DNA from: Neptunicoccus cionae
GTDB lineage: Bacteria > Pseudomonadota > Alphaproteobacteria > Rhodobacterales > Rhodobacteraceae
Length of the DNA stretch: 64,000 nt
Assembly (NCBI RefSeq): GCF_014643735.1
Contig: NZ_BMKA01000009.1
Location: 1-64,000, forward strand
Reading direction: 5' to 3'
The position numbers were made by a program, and so were the translations under genes. A model generated the notes under the pieces. The model was not told the origin of the DNA, did no database searches, and saw nothing but the letters and a program-made list of their open reading frames with translations. Below are positions 49,644 through 58,408 of this stretch, piece by piece (position 1 is the stretch's first letter; each line of letters starts with the position of its first letter).

Positions 49644-49844
49644 ATGACAAAATTTTCCGTGCCACAGATGAGTTGTGGCCATTGCAAATCTTCGATCGAG
49701 AAAGCCGTTGCATCAGTGGATGCGGATGCTGTCGTCGACGTTGATTTGACAAGTCGAGAAGTCTCAGTACGAAGTTTCTCCAACACTGGGATGTTGATCG
49801 AAGCCATGAAGTCTGCAGGCTATGAAGCACATGTCCTGTCCTGA
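49644..49844 (+). CDS. copZ: CopZ-like copper chaperone (HMA domain)
   Basis: A 66-residue heavy-metal-associated protein: FSVPQMSCGHCKSSIEKAV with the CxxC metal site, and a GYEAHVL end. Such chaperones hand Cu(I) to P-type ATPases. The start at 49644 (AGGAG eight bases upstream) is preferred over an in-frame ATG five codons earlier. It is the only plus-strand gene in this stretch. Confidence 0.85.
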   Translation: MTKFSVPQMSCGHCKSSIEKAVASVDADAVVDVDLTSREVSVRSFSNTGMLIEAMKSAGYEAHVLS

Positions 49845-49918
49845 TCGCGGGCGTTGCCGCTGAAACCAGCTGGCCCGAGAATATCTTGCGTTTAGTAAGA
49901 AGACGCGGTTGCATGACT

Positions 49919-50359
49919 TCAATTGATCCCATTTTCTCTTTGTAGTGCGCGCACATAGGCCACGATATTCAGAACGTCTGCCTGTGACACATTTTCAACG
50001 GCAGGCATGTTACCAAATTTCCAATGATGAGCGCGAACACCGTTTTTCGCGGCCAGCACAAAAGCCATATCACCGTGGTGGCCAGGTTCGTAGATTCTAT
50101 GAACCAAAGGCGGGGCAATACCATCCCTGCCCTGTGCATTCTTACCGTGGCAGGTAGCACAAACGGCATCATAGGCGCGCTGCCCAATCTCTTCTTGGTT
50201 TGAGAACGAAGCGGGCACCTGGACAGTGACAATCGCACCGTCCGCCAGAGTCGCGGTTCCGCGTTTTTGGGTGTCTACGTTGGGGCTTGCTGATAACGTC
50301 AAATACCATACCGCTGCAGCCAGCGCGACCAGTGCAAAGAATATTGCTCCCCGCCTCAT
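49919..50359 (-). CDS. Membrane-anchored cytochrome c
   Basis: A 146-residue protein with one N-terminal membrane helix (GAIFFALVALAAAVWYLTLSA) and DAVCATCHGKNAQG (CxxCH); a GNMPAV segment offers the methionine ligand. The pattern matches small cytochromes c often encoded next to multicopper oxidases in copper islands. GGAGG is eight bases before the ATG at 50359. Confidence 0.83.
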   Translation of the reverse strand: MRRGAIFFALVALAAAVWYLTLSASPNVDTQKRGTATLADGAIVTVQVPASFSNQEEIGQRAYDAVCATCHGKNAQGRDGIAPPLVHRIYEPGHHGDMAFVLAAKNGVRAHHWKFGNMPAVENVSQADVLNIVAYVRALQRENGIN

Positions 50360-50393
50360 TTTTGTTCCTCCTTCCAAAACGGGTCATTATGTT

Positions 50394-51632
50394 TCATCCG
50401 CGTAACATTGTCAGTGACGGTTCTCGAACCTTTACCACTTTTATGGGTCGTGGGTTTTTCGAGAAGAACAAAGTAATCTCGTGATACCGGATCCGGGTGT
50501 CTTCCAAGGTTTGATAGTAGCGAAAGAGTTCTTTCAAAGGCGCCGAGAAGTCTTTGTGTGCGGCCAACACAGCAACAAGCGCTCCAAGGCTGATCCGACC
50601 CTCAATCACGAAGTAGCCACCAAGAGAATAAAACAGAAACGGTGTGATCGCTGTCAGGAAGTTGTTCAGGGCTTTAATGAAAAATTTCAAACGAAAGATT
50701 TGCCGCCTGACGACCTCTAACTCCCGAAAATTCTTGCCGGCTTGCTCAAATCCCGAATGACAGGATTGCTCGGCGCTTAGCTGATCGCTGAGTTGCTTGC
50801 CCAGCAGTCTGACTTCTTTGATCCTCTTGCGCGAAAGTATGTTGACGCGGCGTTGAAGTCTAGGGAGCAAGATCAATTGTATGGGCAGTACGGTTAGCGC
50901 TGCAGCACCCAAGACCGGATCTTGCATGAACATAAACAGGAGGATGGTCAGCAACGTACCACCCTGCAAGATTGGCAATGTGATCACATCCGCGGCAAAA
51001 CCTCCAACGGGTTCGACCTCTTGTGCAAGGATCGGGATGATTTCACTTTGTTTTTGCGCTTCCACATCATTGCGCCATTGCCGATAGATCAGCAGCCGGA
51101 AACGACGCAAAAATCGTTCAGCCACATAACCCTTAAAAACGTTCAGTACATATTTGTTCAACCCATTCAGGCTGATCGCCATCAGATAAAGGCCGGACAA
51201 GACCATCAGCAGCGTGACTTGATCAAAGCCATACCCGAAAAACTCAAGCGGGAAACGCTCTGCATTCAAGGCATTATTCACAATCTGTTTAGGCAGCTCC
51301 AATGTGACATAAAGGATCGGCATCGCAACCAAACTGAGCAAAATCATTAATACCTGTTGCTTTCGAGTATACTGCAACACCGTCTTGAAAAGACTTGTAT
51401 CCAGTCCACGAACTGTTTCTGGCTGTGGAACATAGACGTTTTTCCGGCTCAATCGACGAAGGATACCGGTTATGGTCAAATACAAAACAACGCTGACAAG
51501 CATCGCAGGTACCACCACAAAGATTACATGGATGAAAGGGTGGATCCAGTCGGGGGCTGTTTCGTCATACTGATAGCCAACGAATGCAGTGAAATCGTGG
51601 AGCAGGTCATGATATCTGTCTAGGAGAGTCAC
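50394..51632 (-). CDS. ABC-transporter membrane domain without ATPase domain
   Basis: A 412-residue protein with six or more membrane helices typical of ABC exporters (VVVPAMLVSVVLYLTITGIL, VLMILLSLVAMPILYVTLEL, LLTILLFMFMQDPVLGAAAL, ISLGALVAVLAAHKDFSAPL). It stops where the nucleotide-binding domain normally begins (RIRYHEITLFFSKNPRP), with no Walker motifs. Either the gene is truncated, or the ATPase is encoded elsewhere; none lies in this window next to it. The neighbours on both sides are copper genes. Confidence 0.7.
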   Translation of the reverse strand: MTLLDRYHDLLHDFTAFVGYQYDETAPDWIHPFIHVIFVVVPAMLVSVVLYLTITGILRRLSRKNVYVPQPETVRGLDTSLFKTVLQYTRKQQVLMILLSLVAMPILYVTLELPKQIVNNALNAERFPLEFFGYGFDQVTLLMVLSGLYLMAISLNGLNKYVLNVFKGYVAERFLRRFRLLIYRQWRNDVEAQKQSEIIPILAQEVEPVGGFAADVITLPILQGGTLLTILLFMFMQDPVLGAAALTVLPIQLILLPRLQRRVNILSRKRIKEVRLLGKQLSDQLSAEQSCHSGFEQAGKNFRELEVVRRQIFRLKFFIKALNNFLTAITPFLFYSLGGYFVIEGRISLGALVAVLAAHKDFSAPLKELFRYYQTLEDTRIRYHEITLFFSKNPRPIKVVKVREPSLTMLRG

Positions 51633-51641
51633 TCTAAACCT

Positions 51642-52175
51642 TCAATTCTCTCGCGTAGGGGCCAAGTGATCGTGAACCATGATCACACCCCACATCCCAG
51701 CCTCGCGATGGCCGGGGATCAGGCAAGCGAATTCCATGTTGGTGGCATCGGAAAACTGCCAAACAAGCTCTTCTACTTCACCGCTCCTGATTGATACAGA
51801 ATTGGCATAATCATGTTCCATGTCTGGAAATTTCCGCATCCAGTGTTGGTGTTTTGCGATTTCGTCGAAGGAGCCCAACATGAACTCGTGATCAAGCGCT
51901 CCAGAATTGATTATGATAAACCGAACGACCGAGCCGCTCGCTATCTGGATCGCATCAGGTTCGAAGAGCATATATCCGCTCTGTGTTTCTTTGATATTCA
52001 CCTTAATTATTCTATCGACTGGAACTCCGTCATTTGGTTTTCCCATAGGTTCATGTCCGGGCGTTTCGTAAGGCCGCTCGTGTGGCTGACCCTTCGGTGC
52101 GGCCTCAGCATTCCCAGCCCACGTAGGGAGAGCGACAGAAACAAAAGAAATGCATATCAAAGTCAGCAGCTTCAT
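51642..52175 (-). CDS. Exported cupredoxin (plastocyanin/azurin-like)
   Basis: A 177-residue protein with signal peptide (LLTLICISFVSVALPTWA) and a cupredoxin domain: DHEFMLG supplies the first copper histidine, FACLIPGHREAGMWG the cysteine, second histidine and methionine of a type 1 site. It is a paralogue of the first half of the next gene. The start at 52175 gives the better signal peptide; 52205 is possible. Confidence 0.82.
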   Translation of the reverse strand: MKLLTLICISFVSVALPTWAGNAEAAPKGQPHERPYETPGHEPMGKPNDGVPVDRIIKVNIKETQSGYMLFEPDAIQIASGSVVRFIIINSGALDHEFMLGSFDEIAKHQHWMRKFPDMEHDYANSVSIRSGEVEELVWQFSDATNMEFACLIPGHREAGMWGVIMVHDHLAPTREN

Positions 52176-52292
52176 AATTTGCGTGATCCACTGGAATTTT
52201 AACATTTTGCTGCGCTCACCCTGTTGACCGCCGCTTGGATAAATTCGGGAGGTTAAGGGGCACTGAACCTATCAATGCCCCTCCATTCCGCG

Positions 52293-53006
52293 CTATTTTA
52301 GTTGAGTAACGGTCAGTTTCCCTTTGACTCGATCAGCGACAAACTCGATATTCTGACCTTCAGACAAACTGGCAATCATTGCTTCGTCAGCACGAAACAC
52401 CATCGTCATCGCAGGCATGTCGAGGTTGACCAGTGGGCCATGAATGATGGTCACTTTTCCAGCCTTGGCGTCGACTTTCTTGATTTTGCCAGACGTGTAT
52501 TCCACGTCAGCCTGCGCCATCTGCTCGCCGACAGCAACTTCGCGGTGCATGCCGGACTCGTAGTGGCCAGGGATCAGGCAAGCCGCTTCAAACGTACCGG
52601 CATTGGCAAAAGTCCACACCACTTCACCAGATGCGCCAGAATCAAGGCGAATGCGATTAGGATCGTCATGCTCCATGTCCATTTTTGCCATCTCGATCTT
52701 GTGCTCGGCATTGCGCTCCACAGTATCAAGGACAAACTCATGCTCTAGCTCGCCTTCGTTCTTGATCTTGAACAGAATGGTCTCACCTTGCTTGATATTC
52801 ATCTCTTCGCTCTGGATCAGCATTTCGCCGTCATCGTTTTCGAGCAGAATGACATCGATTGTACGATCAACCTTTGCTGAATCGCCCGGCATACCGATCA
52901 TCATTTCCGGTGCTTCGGATGTTTCTTTCTTGGCATGACCGGCATCTGCAAAAGCGCCTGTTGCGAATGCAAATGTGATAGCGGTACTCAGAAGTAGTTT
53001 TTTCAT
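52293..53006 (-). CDS. Cupredoxin fused to CusF-like copper-binding domain
   Basis: A 237-residue exported protein: signal peptide (LLLSTAITFAFATGAFA), cupredoxin domain (EHEFVLD; AACLIPGHYESGM, type 1 ligands), then from about 165 a CusF-type OB domain (SGKIKKVDAKAGKVTIIHGP, NLDMPAMTMVFRA with the MxM methionines). Such fusions bind Cu(I) and Cu(II) in the periplasm and can feed an oxidase or efflux protein. It is followed on the same strand by the other cupredoxin and preceded by the multicopper oxidase. Confidence 0.88.
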   Translation of the reverse strand: MKKLLLSTAITFAFATGAFADAGHAKKETSEAPEMMIGMPGDSAKVDRTIDVILLENDDGEMLIQSEEMNIKQGETILFKIKNEGELEHEFVLDTVERNAEHKIEMAKMDMEHDDPNRIRLDSGASGEVVWTFANAGTFEAACLIPGHYESGMHREVAVGEQMAQADVEYTSGKIKKVDAKAGKVTIIHGPLVNLDMPAMTMVFRADEAMIASLSEGQNIEFVADRVKGKLTVTQLK

Positions 53007-53053
53007 TTTTTCGTCCTGTTTTTAAGTTTGGTAAAGTTAAGACAGAGGGCCAG

Positions 53054-54412
53054 TTAGCCCTTCTGCGTTGGTTTAGGTGTCAGTAGTGTTTTTGGGCTTT
53101 TGTTGGAGGCAAATTCGGGAAGTTCGCCTGTCCATTCGTAAGCCATCTCACCCGGAGGATTTTCGTACCACCCGGGATCTTCGTAATCGTCCGCGTCGAT
53201 GCCATCCCGCACCTTCACAACCGAAAACATGCCGCCCATCTCAATCGGTCCATACGGCCCCCATCCTGTCATCATCGGAATGGTGTTGTCTGGAAGTGGC
53301 ATGGACATTTTGGCCATGTCCCCCATTCCAGACATGCCCATAGGCATGTATTCGGGCTGGAATTGCCGGATTTTCTGGGTGAGCGGTTTCTTGTTCACGC
53401 CGATGAACGTGGGCACATCATGCCCCATTGCGTTCATCGTGTGATGTGACTTGTGACAGTGGATAGCCCAATCCCCCAGATGTTCTGCCACAAACTCGTA
53501 AGCGCGCATCGCGCCTACCGGAATGTCGATGCTAACCTCGGGCCACTGCGCTTCAGGCGGCACCCAGCCACCATCGGTACAGGTGACCTTGAAGTCGTAG
53601 CCATGCATGTGGATGGGATGGTTTGTCATCGTCAGGTTGCCGACGCGAACGCGCACCTTGTCACCTTTGTTCACGACAAGCGGATCAATGTCGGGGAAGA
53701 TCCGGCTGTTCCAGGTCCAAAGATTGAAATCCGTCATCGTCATGATGCGGGGTACATAGGTCCCCGGATCGATGTCGAAAGCATTCAGCATGATCAGGAA
53801 ATCACGATCCACCGGCATGAATGTGGGATCCTTGGGGTGGACCACGAACATGCCCATCATCCCCATCGCCATCTGGGTCATTTCATCGCCGTGGGGGTGG
53901 TACATGAACGTTCCGGACTTCACCAAGTCGAATTCATAGACGAAGGTTTTGCCCGGCGGGATGCTTGGATGGCTCAACCCGGAGACCCCATCCATGCCTG
54001 AGGGGAGAATGAGCCCGTGCCAGTGCACCGTAGTGCCTTCCGGCAGCTTATTGGTGACGTAGATGCGCACCCGGTCGCCTTCGACAGCTTCTATCGTCGG
54101 GCCGGTGGATTGGCCGTTATAGCCCCACAAATGCGCGATCATGCCATCGGCCAGCTCGCGTTCGACCGGTTCGGCCACAAGGTGAAATTCCTTCACGCCG
54201 TTGTTCATCCGGTGTGGCAGGGTCCACCCGTTCAATGTGACCACAGGTGTGTAATCCGGGCCAGAACTGGGACGCGCGGTGATCGCCGTTGCCGCACTGT
54301 CCATCTGCGCGGCCTCGGGCAAACCCATGTTCAGGGTTTGACCCCAGGCTTTCGAAGAGACCAGCGTTGCACCTGCCGCGCCGGCTCCGAGTAATTGACG
54401 TCTGTTCAACAT
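53054..54412 (-). CDS. copA: Tat-exported multicopper oxidase
   Basis: A 452-residue oxidase with a Tat signal (NRRQLLGAGAAGATLVSSKAWG) and the four copper-site motifs: TVHWHGLILP, FMYHPHGDEM, HPIHMHGYDF and AIHCHKSHHTM. It oxidises Cu(I) to the less toxic Cu(II) in the periplasm. The methionine-rich segment MPMGMSGMGDMAKMSMP gives extra copper binding. In resistance operons this gene is normally followed by a TolC- or CopB-like outer-membrane protein, and here a TolC-like gene lies 12 bases upstream on the same strand. Confidence 0.9.
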   Translation of the reverse strand: MLNRRQLLGAGAAGATLVSSKAWGQTLNMGLPEAAQMDSAATAITARPSSGPDYTPVVTLNGWTLPHRMNNGVKEFHLVAEPVERELADGMIAHLWGYNGQSTGPTIEAVEGDRVRIYVTNKLPEGTTVHWHGLILPSGMDGVSGLSHPSIPPGKTFVYEFDLVKSGTFMYHPHGDEMTQMAMGMMGMFVVHPKDPTFMPVDRDFLIMLNAFDIDPGTYVPRIMTMTDFNLWTWNSRIFPDIDPLVVNKGDKVRVRVGNLTMTNHPIHMHGYDFKVTCTDGGWVPPEAQWPEVSIDIPVGAMRAYEFVAEHLGDWAIHCHKSHHTMNAMGHDVPTFIGVNKKPLTQKIRQFQPEYMPMGMSGMGDMAKMSMPLPDNTIPMMTGWGPYGPIEMGGMFSVVKVRDGIDADDYEDPGWYENPPGEMAYEWTGELPEFASNKSPKTLLTPKPTQKG

Positions 54413-54423
54413 GTCAGTTCCTT

Positions 54424-55884
54424 TCAGTGTCCTGCGCCGCCACCGGCGGCAAGTGTCGCGCCTTCTCCACCAGCACCACCGCCATCGCCGCCGCCATAGA
54501 TCGCAGCGGTCAGGTCAGCCTGAGCCATGTAGAATTCGCGTTTTGCATTTGCCGCTTCCAGCGATGCGCCAAGTTTCTCCCGCACATCTGTCAGCAGCTC
54601 GAAAGTGTTGGTGATCATGCCGTTGTAGGACAGCAGACCCTCTTCTTCGACGGTCGTGCGTAGCGGCACCAGAACGTCGCGATAGTGGCGGGCGATCTTA
54701 TACGCGGCGTGATAGGAGGCTTCAGCACCACGCGCTTCGGACCGGACGTTGACGGCTCTTTCTGCCAGCACGTTGGCTGCTTGCAGGTACGACAATTCCG
54801 CCTTGCGCATCCGTGCCTTCCCGGTGTCGTAGATAGGGATTGCGAACTCCACCTCCACCTGAGGGGTGGTCACGGTCTCCGTTTCTCCGTCCTCAATTTC
54901 CCGCTCCGCTTCGAACCCGGCAATGAATTCGAGATCGCTGATAATGCGAGTCTGATCAGTCAGACCAAACGCCTTGGCCTGTGCTTCCAGGCCAAGTTTG
55001 GCAACGCGCAGATCAACCCGATTTCGCAATGCTTTCGCTTCGATGTCAGTCACACGGCCGACGGAACGCGGCAGCGCAGGAAGGGCATCGGGCACATAAT
55101 AGTCGACTTCGGTGCCCCAAAGTCCCATGAGCCTGGTCAGCTGCTCTTTGGACCGGGTAGCATTCAAGCGTGCCTGGGCAAGTTGTCCGGCGAGTTCGGC
55201 ATTGAATGCCTGTTCACGGGCCTGCCCGGCTGTGTTGAGCGCGCCGGTCTCGCCAAGCCTCATCGCCAATTCCGATCCGGCGTCAGAGGTCGCTTTCGCA
55301 CGGCGCAGATAGCTCACGGCCTCGAAGGCGGCTACGGCATCGACCCATGCCTTCCGCGTCTGATTGGCCAGCGCGAGTGTGTCGTTCACCGCGTTGAGCT
55401 GTGCCTGCCGGAAGCTTGCGTCAGCAATGGCCACACGTTGTTTACGGGTGGTGGCATCGAGTACGTTCGACCGTATCAGTCCTTCGATCGCTCTGTAGGC
55501 ACCCAGTTCGGGCGCACCGATGCCCAATACACCAATCGAAACGATCGGGTTTTCCGGGGTCGATTGCTGCCAGGCCTCAGCGGCGGATAGGCCGACATTC
55601 GCATAAGACGCCTGCAACCCCTTGTTGTTCAGAAGCGCAACCTGAACGGCGGTGTCCGCCGAAATGGTCTTGCGGTGCACCATTGCGTGCACCTGCTTCT
55701 TCAAGGCCTCGTTTTCGGCCTGGGTTTCGGCGAAGGCTGTCCGTTTGCCGATGGCTGGTGTGACCTGGCTGGAAATATTGGCGAAGCCAGCTTTTGGTTC
55801 CGTGTAGATGCCCGGCACTGCTGTAGCACAGGCACCCAAGATTAGCGGAAAGCCGAAAACCAGCGGAAATTTCGATACCCGCAT
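54424..55884 (-). CDS. TolC-like outer-membrane efflux lipoprotein
   Basis: A 486-residue protein with a lipobox (LILGACAT) and two-repeat TolC structure rich in long helices (LALANQTRKAWVDAVAAFEA; SYLQAANVLAERAVNVRSEA), ending in a glycine/alanine-rich histidine tail. It belongs to the outer-membrane efflux family and could export copper with an unseen pump, or act with the neighbouring oxidase. Its start overlaps the small lipoprotein stop. Confidence 0.83.
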   Translation of the reverse strand: MRVSKFPLVFGFPLILGACATAVPGIYTEPKAGFANISSQVTPAIGKRTAFAETQAENEALKKQVHAMVHRKTISADTAVQVALLNNKGLQASYANVGLSAAEAWQQSTPENPIVSIGVLGIGAPELGAYRAIEGLIRSNVLDATTRKQRVAIADASFRQAQLNAVNDTLALANQTRKAWVDAVAAFEAVSYLRRAKATSDAGSELAMRLGETGALNTAGQAREQAFNAELAGQLAQARLNATRSKEQLTRLMGLWGTEVDYYVPDALPALPRSVGRVTDIEAKALRNRVDLRVAKLGLEAQAKAFGLTDQTRIISDLEFIAGFEAEREIEDGETETVTTPQVEVEFAIPIYDTGKARMRKAELSYLQAANVLAERAVNVRSEARGAEASYHAAYKIARHYRDVLVPLRTTVEEEGLLSYNGMITNTFELLTDVREKLGASLEAANAKREFYMAQADLTAAIYGGGDGGGAGGEGATLAAGGGAGH

Positions 55885-56105
55885 CAGTTGCCCTCCGTCT
55901 GTTCTTGATTGACGGAACGCCAGTCGCGGGGACCTGTAGGGCCGCGATAGGTGTAGCCCGCCAAGGGGTCCTGATAGCTGATCGGTGACGAAACTGCCGC
56001 GTTGACGACGGCCTGTTGGGTCGCGACGGACGGCAAGGGGGTGGGCTCATAGGCGCATGCGCCAAGCCCGAGGGCCGAAGCCCCCACAAGTAGATGAATT
56101 TTCAT
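55884..56105 (-). CDS. Small lipoprotein at the head of the oxidase operon
   Basis: A 73-residue lipoprotein: GASALGLGACAYEP with lipobox LGAC, then a short proline- and tyrosine-rich tail (SYQDPLAGYTYRGPTGPRDW). It overlaps the TolC-like gene start by one base. No family is recognised; it may assist assembly of that outer-membrane protein. Confidence 0.7.
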   Translation of the reverse strand: MKIHLLVGASALGLGACAYEPTPLPSVATQQAVVNAAVSSPISYQDPLAGYTYRGPTGPRDWRSVNQEQTEGN

Positions 56106-56181
56106 GAATAGTACCTGACTGATGAACTTCGGACTTACGCACAGCCGTGCGTAAAACGAAGACTCCGCTAAGAGCCGTAGA

Positions 56182-56577
56182 TCAGATCAAGAACTGGGGA
56201 GGCCGTAGAAAACCCGATGAATCAATCGAGTTTGTTTGAGCATGAAGCATCAGATATACTTCATTTGTCGCTTGGTCGACCGAAAATACATCGGTGTCCG
56301 TGATCGCAACGGAGATACAGATACCATTGCAACACTCGCTTGATGCCTGTGTCTCATCAGCCGTTTCGGTTGCAGCTACAGGCATGTCATGCAGTGTCAT
56401 TGCACCGTGAGCCTGACTGTCGACTTTATGATCGGAGCTTTCAGTCGCAGCATGTTGACCACCGTGCATACCAGATGCAGCATGTGACGCGGAAGGAGCA
56501 GAAAACACCAGCGCAATGGCGAACGACAAACACGTCAGTGCCCTTATCCATGCTGAAATCGTATTTTTCACTTTCAT
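56182..56577 (-). CDS. Exported His/Met-containing protein under CueR-like control
   Basis: A 131-residue protein with a long signal peptide (LTCLSFAIALVFSAPSASHA), then GMHGGQHAATESSDHKVDSQAHGAMTLHDM, rich in histidine and methionine, and an ECCNGIC cysteine cluster: a likely periplasmic copper binder. The start at 56577 follows AAAGGTG. A CueR-type palindrome lies 39 bases upstream (56616-56629). Confidence 0.65.
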   Translation of the reverse strand: MKVKNTISAWIRALTCLSFAIALVFSAPSASHAASGMHGGQHAATESSDHKVDSQAHGAMTLHDMPVAATETADETQASSECCNGICISVAITDTDVFSVDQATNEVYLMLHAQTNSIDSSGFLRPPQFLI

Positions 56578-56615
56578 TACACACCTTTGGGGCACCCTTT
56601 ATCCCCTGTCAATCC

Positions 56616-56629
56616 ATCCAGCGCTGGAA
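56616..56629 (-). promoter_or_regulatory. CueR-like box 1
   Basis: On the minus strand this reads TTCCAGCGCTGGAT, preceded by AACC, matching the CueR pattern ACCTTCCAGC...GCTGG. It lies before the exported His/Met-rich gene. Confidence 0.6.
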
Positions 56630-56686
56630 GGTTTCCAACTTTTTTGTGAGAGTGGCGTAGAACCGCTGACCTTACTGGCACTACGT

Positions 56687-57451
56687 TCAAGATGAGAACA
56701 TCTTACCAAGCATCCAGAAACCCATCACGAACATCATTATGTTTTCTGTAAGCGATATGAATCCCAACGGGACGTTGCTGGCCCCACCTACGCATGCACA
56801 TTTAAGCTCTCGCTTGTCGATATAGACCGCCTTTATAACCGACACCGCGCCGATGCAGCCTATGAAGATGGCAACAGGAGCCGATATCCACGTCAGCGCC
56901 CCTGCGGTCATCAAAATACCCGCGATCGCCTCACCGAATGGATAGACCTTGCCGTAAGGAACCCAGCGTTGCGCCAGCAGATCGTAATTCAAAAACATGG
57001 TCGAGAATTGTTCAACGTCCTGAAGTTTTTGGACAGCCAGCAAGCACATCGAAAGTGAGATAAACCATTCAAAAGCGCGCAGGGTAAAGACTGTATCAAA
57101 GCTGTACCAAGAAAGCGCAAGCGCAATCAGAAATGCCATCCCAAATATCGCGATGATGGGCTGGTAGGTTGTATCAGACTCTTCGTCATCGGGATCGTCC
57201 AATCCAAAATGGATGCGCAGTGCGTCATAGCCCCCTACCCGCTCACCATCAATGAAGGTCTGGGGCGTAGTGTCTACGCCATGTTTCTTCATGAACGCGT
57301 CAGTCTCGTCACGGGTGGTCAGATGATGGTCTTCGACATCGAAGCCATGACGCTGCAGCAAATCCTTTGATTTCAAACCGTAAGGACAGGTATGGTCGGT
57401 CATAACCATGCGATAGAGCTTTGCGATTTTGTCGGATTGATCCTGTGGCAT
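56687..57451 (-). CDS. Glutaredoxin fused to a MauE/DoxX-like membrane domain
   Basis: A 254-residue protein. The first 85 residues are a glutaredoxin (VMTDHTCPYGLKSKDLLQRH, active site CPYG; TTPQTFIDGERVGGYDAL). After an acidic linker come about four to five membrane helices, and ELKCACVGGASNVPLGFISLTEN, the MauE-like signature. It probably passes thiol electrons across the inner membrane to a periplasmic acceptor. Such fusions recur in copper islands. Confidence 0.85.
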   Translation of the reverse strand: MPQDQSDKIAKLYRMVMTDHTCPYGLKSKDLLQRHGFDVEDHHLTTRDETDAFMKKHGVDTTPQTFIDGERVGGYDALRIHFGLDDPDDEESDTTYQPIIAIFGMAFLIALALSWYSFDTVFTLRAFEWFISLSMCLLAVQKLQDVEQFSTMFLNYDLLAQRWVPYGKVYPFGEAIAGILMTAGALTWISAPVAIFIGCIGAVSVIKAVYIDKRELKCACVGGASNVPLGFISLTENIMMFVMGFWMLGKMFSS

Positions 57452-57462
57452 AGCAGTTTCCT

Positions 57463-57939
57463 CTATTTTCCGTCGAGTTCCGGCGTTGCAGCAGGGCCGC
57501 CTTCCAAGTCCGCGATCAACGCTTTCATCTCTGCGATCTCAAGGCGCTGTGCTTCTATGATGCCATCCGCAAGCCCGCGCACGCGCGGGTCTGAAATATT
57601 GGCCCGTTCACTTGTCAAAATCGCAATTGAATGGTGAGGGATCATCGCCCGCATCCACGATGTATCATCCACAGTCGTCTGGCTACGCACAAGGAACACA
57701 GACACAGCAAAAACGACGGCACTGCCCAGGAATATCGCGATGTTTGCGCGACGATTTCTATACATACCCAGCATGAAGCCGAGCATGATCAAGGCCATTA
57801 CCGCCCCCATATAAATCGCCATGTAACTGCGCGTTTCGCTAAAGAAAACGTGATCCAGCGCATAGGTGTTCAGGTACATCAAGCTAAACATCACCACTGT
57901 CGATGTGATGATCATTGCGAAAAAACGCCAGTAGGACAT
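57463..57939 (-). CDS. DUF305-family membrane protein
   Basis: A 158-residue protein with three N-terminal membrane helices and a C-terminal DUF305 domain: WMRAMIPHHSIAILTSERANISD and EIAEMKALI. The HH pair and methionines are the probable metal ligands. DUF305 proteins are frequent in copper-resistance loci. A CueR-type palindrome lies 43 bases before the ATG (57982-57995). Confidence 0.85.
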   Translation of the reverse strand: MSYWRFFAMIITSTVVMFSLMYLNTYALDHVFFSETRSYMAIYMGAVMALIMLGFMLGMYRNRRANIAIFLGSAVVFAVSVFLVRSQTTVDDTSWMRAMIPHHSIAILTSERANISDPRVRGLADGIIEAQRLEIAEMKALIADLEGGPAATPELDGK

Positions 57940-57981
57940 GCAAAGTCTCCGTAATTTTCATTTGTTATTGTGTTAACCAGA

Positions 57982-57995
57982 TTCCAGCGCTGGAA
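57982..57995 (-). promoter_or_regulatory. CueR-like box 2
   Basis: Perfect palindrome TTCCAGCGCTGGAA before the DUF305 gene, preceded by ACA on the minus strand. The core matches CueR-type operators; the flanking -35 and -10 boxes are weak. Confidence 0.6.
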
Positions 57996-58002
57996 TGTTC
58001 CG

Positions 58003-58398
58003 TTATTGTTTTGAAATATTTTCTAGAGTCTGTAAAATAGGGCAATCTGGACGGTCATCCCCTGCGCATTCCTTCACAAGATGGGTGAGGGTCTTTCGGA
58101 TATCCTGCAGGTCCGCAATCTTGCTTTCAATTTGTGTCAGATGTTCTTTTGCGATTGCCTGGACATCCGCGCTTGCCCGATCCTTATCGTCCCAGAGTGC
58201 CAAGAGATTGCGGCAGTCTTCTATCGTGAACCCCAATGCGCGGGCGCGACTCAAAAAGGCGAGCTTGTGCATGTCGCTGCCGCGAAAACTGCGATACCCG
58301 TTGGGATCACGCAATGGGGTCACCAGACCGATATCCTCATAATAGCGGATGGTTTTTGGCGGCAACCCCGCACGCTTGGATACGTCTCCGATATTCAT
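58003..58398 (-). CDS. cueR: CueR-like MerR-family copper regulator
   Basis: A 131-residue MerR protein: NIGDVSKRAGLPPKTIRYYEDIGLV is the DNA-binding winged helix, then a coiled coil, and ECAGDDRPDCPIL with two cysteines eight apart, as in CueR (C-x7-C), which binds Cu(I) linearly. It lies downstream of the P-type ATPase gene, 10 bases after its stop, so the activator and its main target form one operon. AGGGAT precedes the ATG. Three CueR-like boxes in this stretch are its likely targets. Confidence 0.9.
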   Translation of the reverse strand: MNIGDVSKRAGLPPKTIRYYEDIGLVTPLRDPNGYRSFRGSDMHKLAFLSRARALGFTIEDCRNLLALWDDKDRASADVQAIAKEHLTQIESKIADLQDIRKTLTHLVKECAGDDRPDCPILQTLENISKQ

Positions 58399-58408
58399 GT
58401 TGAGATCC

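Noticed and set aside
54685-55590. Plus-strand open frame of about 300 residues
   Set aside because: Antisense to the TolC-like gene; no recognisable domain and no ribosome-binding site.
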